From contig JAZGTN010000009.1 in the NCBI GenBank assembly GCA_037783415.1, positions 4,650,001-4,714,000 of the forward strand: 64,000 nucleotides of DNA. The letters are read 5' to 3'. Below, one piece after another: positions 11,588-26,500 of this stretch (positions within the stretch are counted from its first letter, which is position 1; the number at the start of each line of letters is the position of its first letter). A program made the position numbers and the translations under genes. Source of the stretch: Leptasterias polaris (lineage: Eukaryota; Echinodermata; Asteroidea; Forcipulatida; Asteriidae). A model generated the notes under the pieces. It saw nothing but the letters and a program-made list of their open reading frames with translations, made no database searches and had not been told where the DNA came from.

Positions 11588-14500
11588 ATGGCGTCCACTA
11601 GGTAAGACATCGTTGATCGGTAATTTTCCGCTTTTTTTTCGACTGAAGAGTTGCATGCCTGTCTCTTATTGATTAGGGTTAAATTCAAATCTCAAGATTT
11701 AGTAAAAGTTGTTTTCACTTCTTCTTTTTTCTTTAGGGATGACGATGATGATAAGGAGAACACAATCAGAATTCTTGTTGGTAAGAACTCCACTTATACT
11801 GACTGAAGACATAGTTTGGGCCTACAGAATTGGTATATAAATGTAGTGGGGTGTCGTTGCTGAGCGGTCTAGTTCACTGGACCCAAGCGGTCTAGTTCAC
11901 AGGACCCAAGCTTTGGTGTTGTCAGCAGCAGACTGTCAGTTTGAATCCCGGTCATGACACTTGTGAACTTGAGCAAGGCACTAAACCATAATTGCTTTGG
12001 AAAATGTCGGGAAGGTAGTGCAATCTGCTCTACCAGCCAGGCTCCTAGTGAGTGATACCCATGCCTACATCCTTACAGACTGTGAAGGGGGTAACTCTGT
12101 TTCGGCCCCAGGAGTAGGTGGCAACGTGCCCCTGGTGACAGTTCTTTTTGGTCGACTGCCAAAATAAGTAAAGTGTAGCCCTCACCTTGAAGTGGCTGTC
12201 TGGTTTTGTGTTGTCAGGCGATATCTCATTTAAAAATAATTAATAAAAGACACACAGTAACGAGGTCGACCCTCTAATTAAAAAAGATGAGCATTCACTA
12301 AAATGCTACAGCAAAATCCACATAACAATGTCTAAAATATAAATTGATCTCTCTTGCACTTGAAATATATTTGAACTAACCTGGTTTTCTTCATATTCTA
12401 GATTCATGCCCCTAGAAGGGGCTTTGTAATTTTGATCACAGCAAGCCTGAAGATGTATGGAATAGACCCTTCCCACGAAATATGTAAATTGCACATCGCG
12501 CGTGCGCACTAACATTTTGCTTGGAAAAAAATGATGGAACATCGCGCTTGTTTGTATGGGGCTGATGGTCGCTTGACGCAGACGCGTTTGTGCATCTGCT
12601 TAGTGCACATCTCTATGGCGTTTGCCAACCAATAGTGTCTGTACGCATGCGTGAATGTAATTAGCATATTTCATGGGAAGGGTCTATTTATGAGCCCTCA
12701 GTGCACGTGCGCCGTCATATCATATTTATGGAGAGCGCACGCGCATGTTCTGTAACCGGGTGAGACTCATAATTCCATGTACAGCCACAGGCCTGCTATG
12801 ATCATGACGAAACAATAGCCCCTTTAATTGAAAAGAGTTGTTTACCATTTTCATAGCAACCGATTGTCACATCGGATACGCCGAGAAGGAAGGAGTGAGA
12901 CACAGCGATTCTCTCAACACGTTTGAGGAGATTCTTCAACACGCACAAGAACAAAAGGTACATTTACAATACTGCATTGTTCTTTGAAGTTAAAAAAAGA
13001 ATGCTACAATGCAATGATGCAATACATTTGTCAGGCCTGGGCCGAACTTCACAGAGCTGCTTCAAACCCTCAAGTGAGGGCGCACTCCACGAAGTCGGGG
13101 TTGATGTTAATTTTATCACTGTTTAAAATTTTCCAACAGAACCCCTTCTGAAAAAAAAGAAACCGTGGACTTTTTTTCGTTCTTGCATTGATGAAGGTTC
13201 CAGACCAGTTGTTTAAAGGGAACATACACCTTTGGATCCATTTGATTGATTTAAAGGCACTGAACACGTTTTGTAATTGTCAAAGACCAGTATTCTCACT
13301 TGGTGTATCCCAACATATGTATAAAATAACAAACCTGTGAAAATTTGGGCTCAATTGGTCATTGAAGTTGCAAGAAAATGATGAAAGAAAAAACACCCTT
13401 GTTGTACAAATTAGTGTGCGTTCAGATAGGAATAAAAGGCTTCTGGCCAGAAGTCTTTTATTATTTGAGTGAGAAATTACCTCTTTCTCAAAAACTACGT
13501 TACTTCAGAGGGAGTGGTTTCTCACAATGTTTTATACTATCAACAGCTCTCCGTTGCTCGTTACCAAGTAAGTTTTTATGCTAATATATATTTTGAGTAA
13601 TTACCAAACGTGTACAGTGCCTTTAAGCGCTATATAAATGTAGATTTATACAGTAAAAAAAAATCCAGAGCTGTTTTGTCCATGCAGGAAGAATAATCCA
13701 TAATTGGAGTACACAATCTGAGAAACATTTTTGATAGGAACATTTCTGAGATTCAAATTTTGGGGGATAAAAACTGATGGCCTTTTTACATAATCACATT
13801 TCTTTGCGGTGAAATGATTCTCAAAATGCTTTATACTATCGAAAGCTGCTTTACTCCAACCAATAAGTTTTGATTGCCATTAATTTTAAGAGTGATAACC
13901 AAACAAATACCTCCCCTTTAAATATTCTAATACAACAGACATGTAACAAAATGTAGCTCTAAAGAATTCTCAACTACTCTGATTTGACCCATGACCCTTG
14001 AAGGTCGACATGATCTTGCTCGGTGGTGACCTCTTTCATGAGAACAAACCATCAAGGAAATCTCTTCATGGCTGTATGGCATTGATTCGGAAATACTGCA
14101 TGGGAGACCGTCCAGTCGGAATTCAGTTCCTCAGTGATCAGAGTCTGAACTTTGCTGCCAGTCCGTAAGTTTTTTTTCATCAAGTGTTGTAACAACCTTT
14201 AAAGGTAGGGTCATTGTTTAGTAATGACCCCGAAAAAAAACTAGTGATGTATTTTTTATCCGAAAGCTAACTTTTTTATAGAGATTGTAATGATAGTTAG
14301 CATTCTGCAAAATTAATTTGTCTGAAATGCCCCGTTTATTAGAAATCAATAAAAGCGTCTGAATCTTATAAATTATTCATGCATGAAGAATTTCTCAGAT
14401 TTCTGAAGGTTGGTGTTTGTTGGCGAATGCTGCGGCCACGTGGAAGGATTCAATGTTTGTGTAAAAATACCTTGACAGTTTTATTTTGCTTGTTTCTCAG

Positions 14501-17500
14501 CAAGTAGAGACTGTATTCAGCTGAAACTTTCACTGGTGACTTTTGTTGTATCTTTCTTTATAATTGATGTCGTATTAATAAGCATTTCGTTATTAAAAAC
14601 CAAATGATGACCCTACCTTTAACATGCCTTGAATTTCATCTTTGAGAGGACAAGGCTGTTTCCATTTTCGCGAGAGATATTTCCGTTTGCAAAACTGCAA
14701 GCTTAGAGGAAGATTTCTAAGGAGCACCAAGGTTAAGAACTGGGGGAAATGGGCTACTGTTTCAAGGGTTCAATCATTGCATGGTGGTCTCTATGCATTA
14801 TTCATTAGCTAGGTTGGGTCATGATTGGACTGTTGATGAGGTAATGTTTAGTCACGGATAGCTCTATCAGTGTGTCGTGTAAGGACAGTACAGTGACCTC
14901 CTTGCAACTTTAGACATGTCTTAGGTATCGAGACTGGGACTCGAACCCACACTCTGATGATCGGAAACTCCAGAGCTGGAGTCCTGTTCTCTTGACGGCT
15001 CGGTCACAACACGACATTTAAACTTGAGTGGCATTATACTTGGTTTTGTTGATTCCAGAAATACAAGAAAAAGGAGACACATTTTGAAATCCTAAACCTC
15101 TCTGAAAATATAGAATTTGGAGCAACCTTGTTTTTATATGTTCACCTTTTATATTTTTTTTTAAAGTCATGTAAGATGTGATCTGTTTTTAAAACTGAAA
15201 TAGACTGTGCAAGTCTCGCGCGTATCCGAACGAGAAAACACGTCAAACGAAGAACATTTTTATTTCTGAAATCAAATCTTTGTTTTAAATTATATCTCAT
15301 GACAAAATCTGAACAACAAAAATAAATCATACAATTTTATGAAATTAGTTTTAGCTTTTTAAAAAAATACGCCAAAGTGTGTTAATTATTATTAAAAACA
15401 AATTAAAACTCTGGGACAAGGATGCTTTTTTGATGTTAACTTTTTAGAAACCCCTTACGCAGATTCGTGAAGGTCAAACGGGTTTTAAATTGACCCGTAT
15501 CGCAGTTTAAAGAAGAATTCCGACGCCTCAACACCATAGACTGCAATGAAAAGGGTTCGCTTTGCAATTACAGCATCTGGCGATTATAATCACGCATCCA
15601 AAACAAGCGTTTACATAAGTTTTATGATCGGAGGTGAGCACAAAATTCTTAATATTTTGCAATAACCGGAAGCTGAGGTCAAGTTTAATTCTCGGGTTTT
15701 CTTCGTTATATTGTTGAATTGGTTTTACTTTCATATTTTGTTATCACTTAGTATTACATTCCCAACAACATGTATAATTTTCTAGGTCATAAACTACGTT
15801 AAACTAAAATAATTGACGAAACAAAATCTCGCACACGTAAAACTCCATATGGTTGGGACCACTATGGTCCCGGAAGTTCGAATGCGCGCGAGACTTGCAC
15901 AGTCTATAGGGGATTTACAAAATTGCCAGCTTAAGATGTATTTTTGCCAGACTGATAATTTTACTTCCGATAATTGTGTACGATGTTTGTATCCCCCCCC
16001 CCCCCAGCTTTCCTGTTGTGAACTACGAGGACCCAAACATCAACGTTGAAACACCCATTTTCTCTATTCATGGTAACCATGACGACCCAGCAGGGGTAAG
16101 TCTGCCTTAACCCTCCTACTCTTGGTAACATTTTCCAGTGAGTTGACCAACCATTTGAAACCATTCAACTGCACTGGTTGTGTATGATGGCACAACTGTG
16201 CATATAACATGTGTGTACTGTGTAGATGCATTTACCACATGATATTGCATTGCAGGCTGGCATAGTTTATCTACCATTCAAAACCACAGTGGATGATATT
16301 GAATGGTCAGACAGTAGAAGGGCTAATCTGCAATAAGAAGTTTCAGATTTTCTTTTGAAATCATTTTTTTTTATGTCTACATGTTGAAAAGAAGTACCTC
16401 TTATTTTCCTCAGATATAAATCCTTCTCTTTGATCTACTTCTCTAGCACTCGGGAAATTATTCTCAGAAACTTCTTGAAATCTATAACTCCAGGGGTTAC
16501 TAAAAGGTTGAAATGTACATTACTGCTAAGGTGCCCCTTTAAGGTCGCCTTTGGTTGACTGTTTTCTTTCCCATGTGGCCAGCAGATCATTCTTTCTCCC
16601 CTTGACCTTTTCCTCCTAGCTGGGCAACCTCTGTGCCCTAGACATACTGAGCGTATCGGGGTTAGTCAACTACTTCGGCAAGTGCAACTCGCTGGAGAAC
16701 ATCGATGTGAAACCATTACTGATACAGAAGGGAACGACCAGGCTAGCCCTGTATGGAATAGGTGAGTAAAGTGAAGATGAAGAGACACAGGGTATCAAAG
16801 TATGGAGTCAGTGTTACGGGAGTTACCAGGCTACCCCTTTATGGAGTATGCAAGTACAAGGGCTATATTGGAAGGGTAGAACAAGGCTATCTTCTTATGG
16901 AATCAGTGTATGGGGGTAGAACCAGGCTAGGCCATCTCCTTAATGAATCAGTGTGTACAGAGGATTCAAAGGTGTTTTAGGAGAAAAGAATCAGGCTAGC
17001 AAAGTGTGGAATTTTGGGAGTCACCAGACTTTTCTGTTATACAATTGGTGATGGCTCTGCCTTTGCCATTCTAGACACCATGATTGCCTGGTAGCTAGAG
17101 GCAGTTCGAATCCTATATTTTAGCAGCGGGTACCGCAACAGTATGTACTGTACATGTACATGGCTCTTTTAGTGTTACAAACTCCTTCCTGCTGCAATTC
17201 CACAAACTAATAGTCCTACAGTATTGAAAGATTTAGTCAATGTGCTTCCCTCAACCTTTTTGCCCGATATAAAGTTGTGTGGGGGTTATAAAGAATATTC
17301 TTTATCCTCGATGAAAATTTATCGTCTATTAAAAATGTCTGTCTTGTGTTTTAGGCTCAGTTCGGGATGAGAGAATGCATCGTATCTTTGTCAATGACAA
17401 GATCAAGTTCTACCAACCCAATGATAAGAGTCTCCCATGGTTTAATCTCTTGGTCCTGCACCAGAACAGGTACTGCTTCAATTCTTGAACTTGTGTTATT

Positions 17501-20500
17501 TCTATACCCATAAAAGGGTGTGTACAACATTGGTAAGATTGAAAATATGAATAATCACAGATTTTGCTTGAAATGCTATAGTTTTTAGGAATGGAGTAAA
17601 ACAGGTAGTCTTTATCACTGGTGGTAAAATCCGATGTTTGAAAACGGTGAAAACATAAAATGGGGTTTCTCAATGTTTTCTCATGACTCTGAAGATCGAT
17701 TTAGCTTAAACTTTCACAGGTTTGTTATTTCATGTGTATGTTGGGTCACAGGTGTGGATACTGGTCTTTGACAATTAGCGATGTTGTGCATTGTCTTTAA
17801 GGTGGTACAAATAAATCAATCCTCCAATGTACTAATTAAGACATTTCTCCAAAGTGCAATGACCAGGGGGAGTCATACTCTTTGATAACCTAAACTGGAC
17901 CATTCCACATATCTAAAGGGGGTTGGGGGGGGGCAGCTCTCAAAGATTGTTTTCCTTGAGGGGCGGAAAACTATCACATCAATATCCCATTTCAAATACA
18001 GATCTACCACGATCTAACCCTCCGATAAGTGGAGCCGTCTGTAATTCATTAAACAAAGAATAAAGGGCTTAAATAATCACAGACAATAGCTGGGCGTGGA
18101 AAGATGTAATTTCATGTTAACAATTGTTGGGAAATGTAAAAAAAAAATTAAATATATATCTTGGATGGTATGGATATAAATATTGGTACTGTCCAGCGTT
18201 GGGATAAAGTGGGAGGCAGTTTTTATAACAGTGAACATAATGCTTTTATAAGAATGTATAAAATCTTTCCATGTCTTTTTGATATCTGTCTGTTTGTGAA
18301 TATTGAAAATGTGTTTAATTTGTTTTTGAGTGTGTGAACGTAAGTGCATTCGATCATTAAACTGTTTATGATTGCTACCGTTTGTATCAAAAAGATATAT
18401 TCAAGGTCATTTTTGACAATACACATTTCAAATCTTGGCTACTGAAAAATTCTTGGGGGCAAGTAAAACGCACAGTTTACTAACCCGATGGGCTTCTTTA
18501 CAAAAAGCTTTAGGGCAAGGCCTGGTGGGAGTCGCGTGCAATCTAGTACCTCTTAGTACCTCTCAGTACCTCTTAGTACCATACCTCTTAGTACCTCGTA
18601 GTACCTCTTAGTACCTTACCTTTTAGTACCTCTTAGTATCTCTTAGTACCTCTTAGTACCTCTTAGTACCTCTTAGTACCTCTTAGTATCTCTTAATTCC
18701 TCTTAGTACCTCTTAGTACCTCTTAGTACCTCTTAGTACCTCTTAGTACCTCTTAGTATCTCTTAGTATCTCCAAGTACCTCTTAGTATATCTTAGTACC
18801 TCACCAGCATGCAAAGGTTTTCATCTCACTGTATCTCTTAAATTTTTCAGGACAAAGCATGGAGAGACAAACTACATTCCAGAAGAGTTCCTTCCAGATT
18901 TCCTTGACCTTGTTTTGTGGGGTCATGAGCACGAGTGCAAGGTGGAACCTGTCTGGAATGACCGTCAAAATTTCTTTGTCACCCAGCCTGGGAGCAGCAT
19001 CGCTACGTCGCTCAGCCAGGGGGAAACAGTGCAGAAGTAAATAGAATTTTGAGTTGTCGTAAAAAAAGTTGAAGGTATTAAACAGGATTGCGGTGAGTCG
19101 TTGCCGAGCGGTCTAGTTCACCGGACCCATGCTCTGGTGTTGTCAGCACCAGAGTGTGGGTTTGAATCCCGGTCATGACACTTGTGCCCTTGAGCAAGGC
19201 ACTTAACCATAGTTGCTTTGTAAGAAGTTGGGAAGGTAGTGCAATCTGCAATCTGCTCTACCAGCCAGGCTCCTAGTAAATGAGTCGCTTTGAACTTGTG
19301 TATGTCGTGACTGCTGTCGATGTTTAAATAATTCTAGTGAGCAATTTTTTTTTTTATGTAGTATTTACAGCTTAAAATGTATGGCATTACACAGTTTGTT
19401 TACAGGGCAGAACAACTTATAACACACATATTTGCTAAAGCTTAAGCGTATTTCACAGGTTAGCGCGAAAATTAGGTGGCCAGCTTGCATGTTCACCAGG
19501 GATTTGCATTGTCATGTCATTCATTTTCATACAGTAAGCACCGGAAGGTTAGCGTGCCTTTATGCGTGCTTACAGTAAGCAGCGCTATGAAGTGGAAACT
19601 CTCGCAATAAGCACAAAATCTGCCAGTAAGCAGCTTCCAGGGCTCGATTTAGGCACTAGCCCGGCGTACAATCACTAGTCAAGAGTGCTGCGGGCTAGTC
19701 AAACGTGCTTCTAGGTAGCCCGGCGGGCTAGTCAGAAATTACCAACTTAATGCACTTGTCCATTGCTACACATTTGATGCACTACCAACGTAAATAATCC
19801 ACTCGAAAAGTGCCGCGGAACGCCGACCACATTGCGATCACATTGTACACAACGCACAATCCCGTGCGTGCGACACACACTTGCATATTGTTTCAAATTT
19901 ACAGGCTTGCGCTTGTAGTCTTTGTTATTTCGTTACTCTGCGTGCAACAATAAATGCAAGAAACTTTGAACACTAGAGGGCGTTTCACAACGATGCGATA
20001 GCGCGAAAGTAATCGCCCTCTATTGATGAAATTACGCTAGAGCATACAAAAACCAGTAACGAACGCCTTGACCAAAAAATGTACGTGTCTGCGCATGCTC
20101 AGGAAAAGGGGTTATTTCCGACATTGCAATAATTTTCTTCGCTGGTGTGCGTGCTTACCATCTAAACAGCATTGTAGTTCCTGGTACTCACGCACATTCT
20201 GTCGACAACATGGTCAACGGAGCACAGTTCCGTGGAAATTTTAGCTTGTTTACGAAAAACTACAGAACGTTCAGGCTTCATTCAAAAAAAAATACTACCG
20301 CTTTAGGATACCCTTGGTGAACACAAGAGTATTTAACTGTATATTGTAAGATTTTCTCTTTCTGATTTTGTTCTGTTTTGTTGTATTTTGGGGGTTTATT
20401 TTTTGGGGGGGGATTGCGCTCGGAATTTTGTTACCGAATTTCGGGCTAGTGAAAAATTTAACTTGGTAGTGCACGTAAAAGAACCCAGAGCGCTTTCCGT

Positions 20501-23500
20501 AGAAGAGTAAGGGTCAACCCCTGTGTATCTGGTTCATATAGCAAGCACCCCTATTTACATGTCTCCTCAGGCTTGCGAACTACAGTGATTAAGACCACTT
20601 ATGAGACATCCTTGGTTTCATTACCAGAAATACATAGTAGTAATAATATTTTAAAACTTTATTGTTCCTTGCAGACACATCTGCCTTTTGCAAATCCGAG
20701 GGAAAGCAATGAAGTGCACCAAGATCCGCCTGCAGACCGTGCGTCCGTTCTACATGAGAGACCTAGCGCTGGAGGATATAGGGATGAAACCAATCAAAAT
20801 TGGCGCTAATGAACGTGCCGAGGAATTCTGTGCAGAAAAGGTAAAGAGCCGGATTCTGACCTCTGATCTTGGCCTTGGTGCCCCTTCAGAAGTTTCCCAG
20901 AGACTTTGAAGTTGTTCGAATGGAAGTGCCCTTTGCAGAAAAAAAATGACCCTGCCATCTCTAAGATGAAAGTCCAGGCCTGCAATCCACTCATTTGATA
21001 TCAAGTTATTCAAACAGTACTCATTTAATTTGTCTCAAACCTTTTAAGCTGTTGTCAATTTACTAGCTTTAACCACAGAGGCAGTTTGCACCGCTTGTTC
21101 CCTTTGTAGTTAGTCCAGGGGTGGAATCTCATCTTTGAGAAGGCAAGGCTATTTTGATTTCGCAGAGGGCAATTCCATTTGAAAATCATCAAGTCTAAAG
21201 GGGCACCAAGGCCAAGACCAGGGCATGAGAGCCATGTCCTCTATTGCCTCTGTGTAATTCTAGGTATGTTATTCCTTAGACATACATACACTACTGTTGG
21301 CCAGATTTATTACTTTATTTATCCAACTTTATTTACATACTTTTGTGAACATTCAACTTTGTGTACAATTTTTTTTGCAATGGCACGATTGTTTAATTTT
21401 TGACTGTTTCAGATTGAGTTGTTGATATCGCAGGCGGAAGATGAGCTAACAGGACACCCCAAACAACCCACCCTACCCCTTATCAGATTAAGGGTAAGTT
21501 ATGGGTGTCTTCTTAAAATTTTTCAATTTTTGTGTTTAAAGGCAAAGTATACCATTGGGTTTTGGAACTTTTCAATTGTTTTAATCATATATAAATGTAG
21601 ATATATACAATAAAACTAACCTGCGAAAATTTCATTTTAAAAGGAAGTCGTGTTTTTTAGATATCGCTGAAAATTCAGAGTGAATAATTATGTCCACGCA
21701 GGAAGAAAATTCCCTAATAGGATGAAGAATATGAGAAGCATTTCTGACAGAAACTTTTTCTCATGTTTCAAATGTTGGGCATAAAAACTCCTGTAGGCTT
21801 CTATTAACCAATATGATATATTTCAGGCTGGCAAAGTTTATACATCGTTTAAAACCACAGTGGATGATGAATGGTCAGAAAGTAGGAGGGTTGACTATGT
21901 GCTGTTTGGATGAATACACCACATGATATATTGCAGACTGGCATAGTTTATACATCATTTAAAACCACAGTGGATGGTGAATGGTCAGAAAGTAGGAGGG
22001 TTGACTGTGTGTTGTTTGGATGCATACACCACGTGATATATTGCAGACTGGCATAATTTGTATATTATTTGAAACCACAGTGGATGGTGAATGGTCAGAA
22101 AGTAGGAGGGTTGACTGTGTTGTTTGGATGCATACACCACGTGATATATTGCAGACTGGCATAATTTGTATATTATTTGAAACCACAGTGGATGGTGAAT
22201 GGTCAGAAAGTAGGAGGGTTGACTGTGTGTTGTTTGGATGCATACACACCACGTGATATATTGCAGACTGGCATAGTTTATATATCATTTAAATCCATAG
22301 TGGATGGTGAACGGTCAGAAACTAGGAGGGTTGACTGTGCTGTTTTGATGCATACACAACATGATACATTGCAGACTGGTATAGTTTATAAATCCACAGT
22401 GGATGGTGAATGGTCAGAAAGTAGGAGGGTTGACTGTGTGCTGTTTTGATGCATACACAACATGATACATTGCAGACTGGCATAGTTTATAAATCCACAG
22501 TGGATGGTGAATGGTCAGAAAGTAGGAGGGTTGACAGTGTGCTGTTTTGATGCATACACAACATGATACATTGCAGACTGGCATAGTTTATAAATCCACA
22601 GTGGATGGTGAATGGTCAGAAAGTAGGAGAGTTGACTGTGTGCTGTTTTGATGCATACACAACATGATACATTGCAGACTGGCATAGTTTATAAATCCAC
22701 AGTGGATGGTGAATGGTCAGAAAGTAGGAGGGTTGACTGTGTGCTGTTTTGATGCATACACAACATGATACATTGCAGACTGGCATAGTTTATGTATATC
22801 ATTCAAATTCACAGTGGATGGTATGGAATTGAGGAGGGGAGGGTTTACCATGTCTAAAGTTTTACTGTAACATTTCTATCGGCACCAAGGCAATGACCAT
22901 GGGCTTAAAGGCAATTACCTCCATTGCCTCCATGAAGTATCAAGCATGTGAATGGTCAGACAGTGAGAGGGTTAATAATTTTTAAAAGTGCATAATGTTG
23001 GGCTTGACTATTCGATTGTGCATGAATGACATTAGGATCGAGTACCAATTTTTGAAAAATACATCTGCTTACATTTAGTCCATTGCACTTGTCATCTCCA
23101 CATGAAACTCTATAAACTCTTTTGTCTTAAACTTTTTCTTCACTTTGCTAAGCACCTCGGAATAGGCAACTAGATTGATGGCGCTCTACAAATGCCTGAT
23201 GATTGATTGATTGATCAAATTGCTTTTAGGTCCAGTCAATGTAAAAGATTAGCTAAGACCATTGGTTGTTTTTCCCCTATTTTCAGGTGGATTACAGCGG
23301 AGAGTATGAAACCTTCAACACCAACCGCTTCGGCCAGAGGTTTGTCAACAGGTTGGCCAACACAAAGGACATTGTGCTGTTCCACAAACGGAAACAAACA
23401 GGGAAGAGGGGTGAGATGATACTCCACTGGGATTGGTTTCCAGTGTGTCATGTGATAGTAGATGGGGGTCTTGATTGGTCAGTGGTCGTGCTGATGTTTC

Positions 23501-26500
23501 TTTCTGGTCATCGAGGCATAATGTGACTACTAGTTTAAATGAGTGATGGAACATTCAGGTGCTAGACCACTCGGACTCACAAAACCATTGTAATATCATA
23601 GGTTGTCTATCCTGGGACCAGTCTGTTTTATGGCGTGTTGTGGCTGAGCGGATAAGAACACTGAACTCAAGGCTCTGGTGTTTCTGATTAGGGAATGTGG
23701 GTTCAAGTGTAGGTCGTGACACTTGTATCCTTAAGCAAGGCACTTAAATTGTCCTTCAGATTGGACGTAAAGCTGTAGGTCCCCTGTGTTGTGTAATGCA
23801 CATAAAAGAACCCAGTGCACTTATCGTAAAGAGAAGGGGTTCGCCCCGGTGTTCCTGGTTTGATTGGCTGCATATTGAGCCACAGCACCATGTAAACCAT
23901 TACATGGTGCTACATGTATGTAAAGGAATAGGTCTCGTACTTCAACACGTAGCTCCACATACATTTTATGAAAGATACTGAGCGCTTCCAGACAACCATC
24001 GGGTGTGATAAAGTGCTATATAAGAACTGCGTAGTATTATTATTATTACTATTACTATTTCTATAACATGCAATGTTGATTAATCTGAACCAAGTGAACC
24101 TGTTGACACAAGCATTTTGAACCATCCCAAACCCTTCAAAATCCAAGTGCATTTTTTTGTTTTTGTTGGATTAGAGACTGCACTTGACTATGTTTTACAT
24201 GGGATCAGGCTTACCACCATAATCAGAGTCCAACAGTTTGGGTGTTGAGTTACTGAATGGTGTTGGACTGAGGATGGCACTAGCAAACTGATCATGCTTT
24301 ACATTGGATCAGACATATCACCATAATCAGAGTCCAACAGTTTGGGTGTTGAGTTACTGAATGGTGTTGGACTGAGGATGGCACTAGCAAACTGATCATG
24401 CTTTACATTGGATCAGGCATACCACCATAATCAGAGTCCAACAGTTTGGGTGTTGAGTTACTGAATGGTGTTGGACTGAGGATGGCACTAGCAAACTGAT
24501 CATGCTTTACATTGGATCAGACATATCACCATAATCAGAGTCCAACAGTTTGGGTGTTGAGTTACTGAATGGTGTTGGACAGAGGATTGCGTTTGGGTGT
24601 TGGATTTTGTTAAGAGTGCAGAAAGATCCTAGAAAACCTCTCAAGAAAACAATACAAATTTATCTATTTTGCACAGAAAAAAAATCGAATGATGATGACA
24701 TGGACAATTATCTGAGGCCGGACGCTCTGGATGCCGGAAGAGTTGAGGATCTTGTTAAAAAATACTTCTCCGATGCTGAGGAGGTAAGTAACGCATTAGC
24801 ACTCCTGCTACCGGGTAGATTTTGGAGCTGACTGTGTCACCATCTTTCACTTTTCATGCATGGTCGTGTACATCTTGATCCCAGTGAAAAACTATAGAGA
24901 GTGTACCAAGTTTTGGGCAAGTGCGAGGAATGAATTTGTCATTTCAATTCAATTCAAACTATTTATTTCCATACTTCATGAACATTTTTAAACAGTACAT
25001 AGCCAAAACATTGATGAAAGATTGTAACCAAAGTAGCATTATTTACAGCAGAAAAAAATCCAAATCACCATTTTCTGCTTTAAAGATAATTGGGTCCATA
25101 TCTTTATCTAATCTGTTGAACTTTTCTTACGAGCATTTCTCTCGTTCTGCAGACTAAGCAACTCATATCTTTATCTAATCTGTTGAACTTTTCTTACGAG
25201 CATTTCTCTCGTTCTGCAGACTAAGCAACTCATATCTTTATCTAATCTGTTGAACTTTTCTTACGAGCATTTCTCTCGTTCTGCAGACTAAGCAACTCTG
25301 TCTTCTGTCAGAGAAAGGTCTCGGTCAAGCTGTCCAAGAGTTTGTCGATAAAGAGGAGAAGGACGCCATCATGGAGCTTGTGAAGTTCCAACTTGAACAA
25401 ACCCAGGGCCATCTGAAGAGTCGCAAGACGACGGACACCTTCCTTTTGGAAGAGGTGAGAGGCATGAGAATAGTGGAAGGGTGTCACAAGGTCCATCACC
25501 ACGATTTTATGACACTCGTGCCCTTGAGCAAGGCACTTAACTATAATTGCTTTGTAAAAAGTTGGGAAGGTAGTGCATTTTGCTCTAGCTGCCAGGCTCC
25601 TAGTGGATGATACCCATGCCTGCATCCTTACGGACTGTGAAGGGGGTAACCCTGTTTCAGCCACAGGAGTAGATGGCAACGTGTCCCTCACCACAATTTA
25701 TGACACTCGTGCCCTTGAGCAAGGCACTTAAAGTATGTGTACAACATTGGTGAGATTGGAAATATAAATGTTCACAGATTTGCACATAACTTACATGGTA
25801 TAAAGATGGTCATGGTGGGAAAACTTCCCTTGAAATAGTTTTGCTTGAAATGCCATAGTTTTTAGGAAATGAGTAAAACAATAGTCTTTATCCTGCAGGA
25901 TAAAATCCGATGTTTGGAAAAAAAAAATAAACTTATACTGGGGGTTTTCACTGTTTTCTCATGACTCCGAAGACCGATTGAGCTTAAACTTTTACAGGTT
26001 TGTTATTTCATGTATGTGTTGGGTCACATCAAGTGTGGATACAGGTCTTTGACAATTACCAATGCTGTACACACCCTTTAATCACAATTGCTTCATAAAA
26101 AGTTGGGAAGGTAGTGCATTTTGCTCTACCTGCCAGGCTCCTAGTGAATGATGCCCATGCTTACATCCTTATGGACTGTGAAGGGGGTAACCCTGTTTCA
26201 GCCCTAGTAGTAGGTGGCAACATGCCCCTGGTGACAGTTGATTTGGGTCAGTAGCCCAAATCAGTTAAGTGTAGCCCTCACCTTGAAGTGGGCGTCCGTG
26301 GCCTTATGATGTTAGGCGATCTCTCATTAAAAGTAATAAATAACTATTAGGCAGTGAATGAATGCAAGTACAAAGGGAACAATGACGCAAGGACACAATG
26401 AAATAAAATCCAGAACATTACTAAATTATTTAATTACAACTACAATAAATGTGTTTATTAAATGTTGATTACAACTAATTTGATTGCTCTTGAATCTTCA

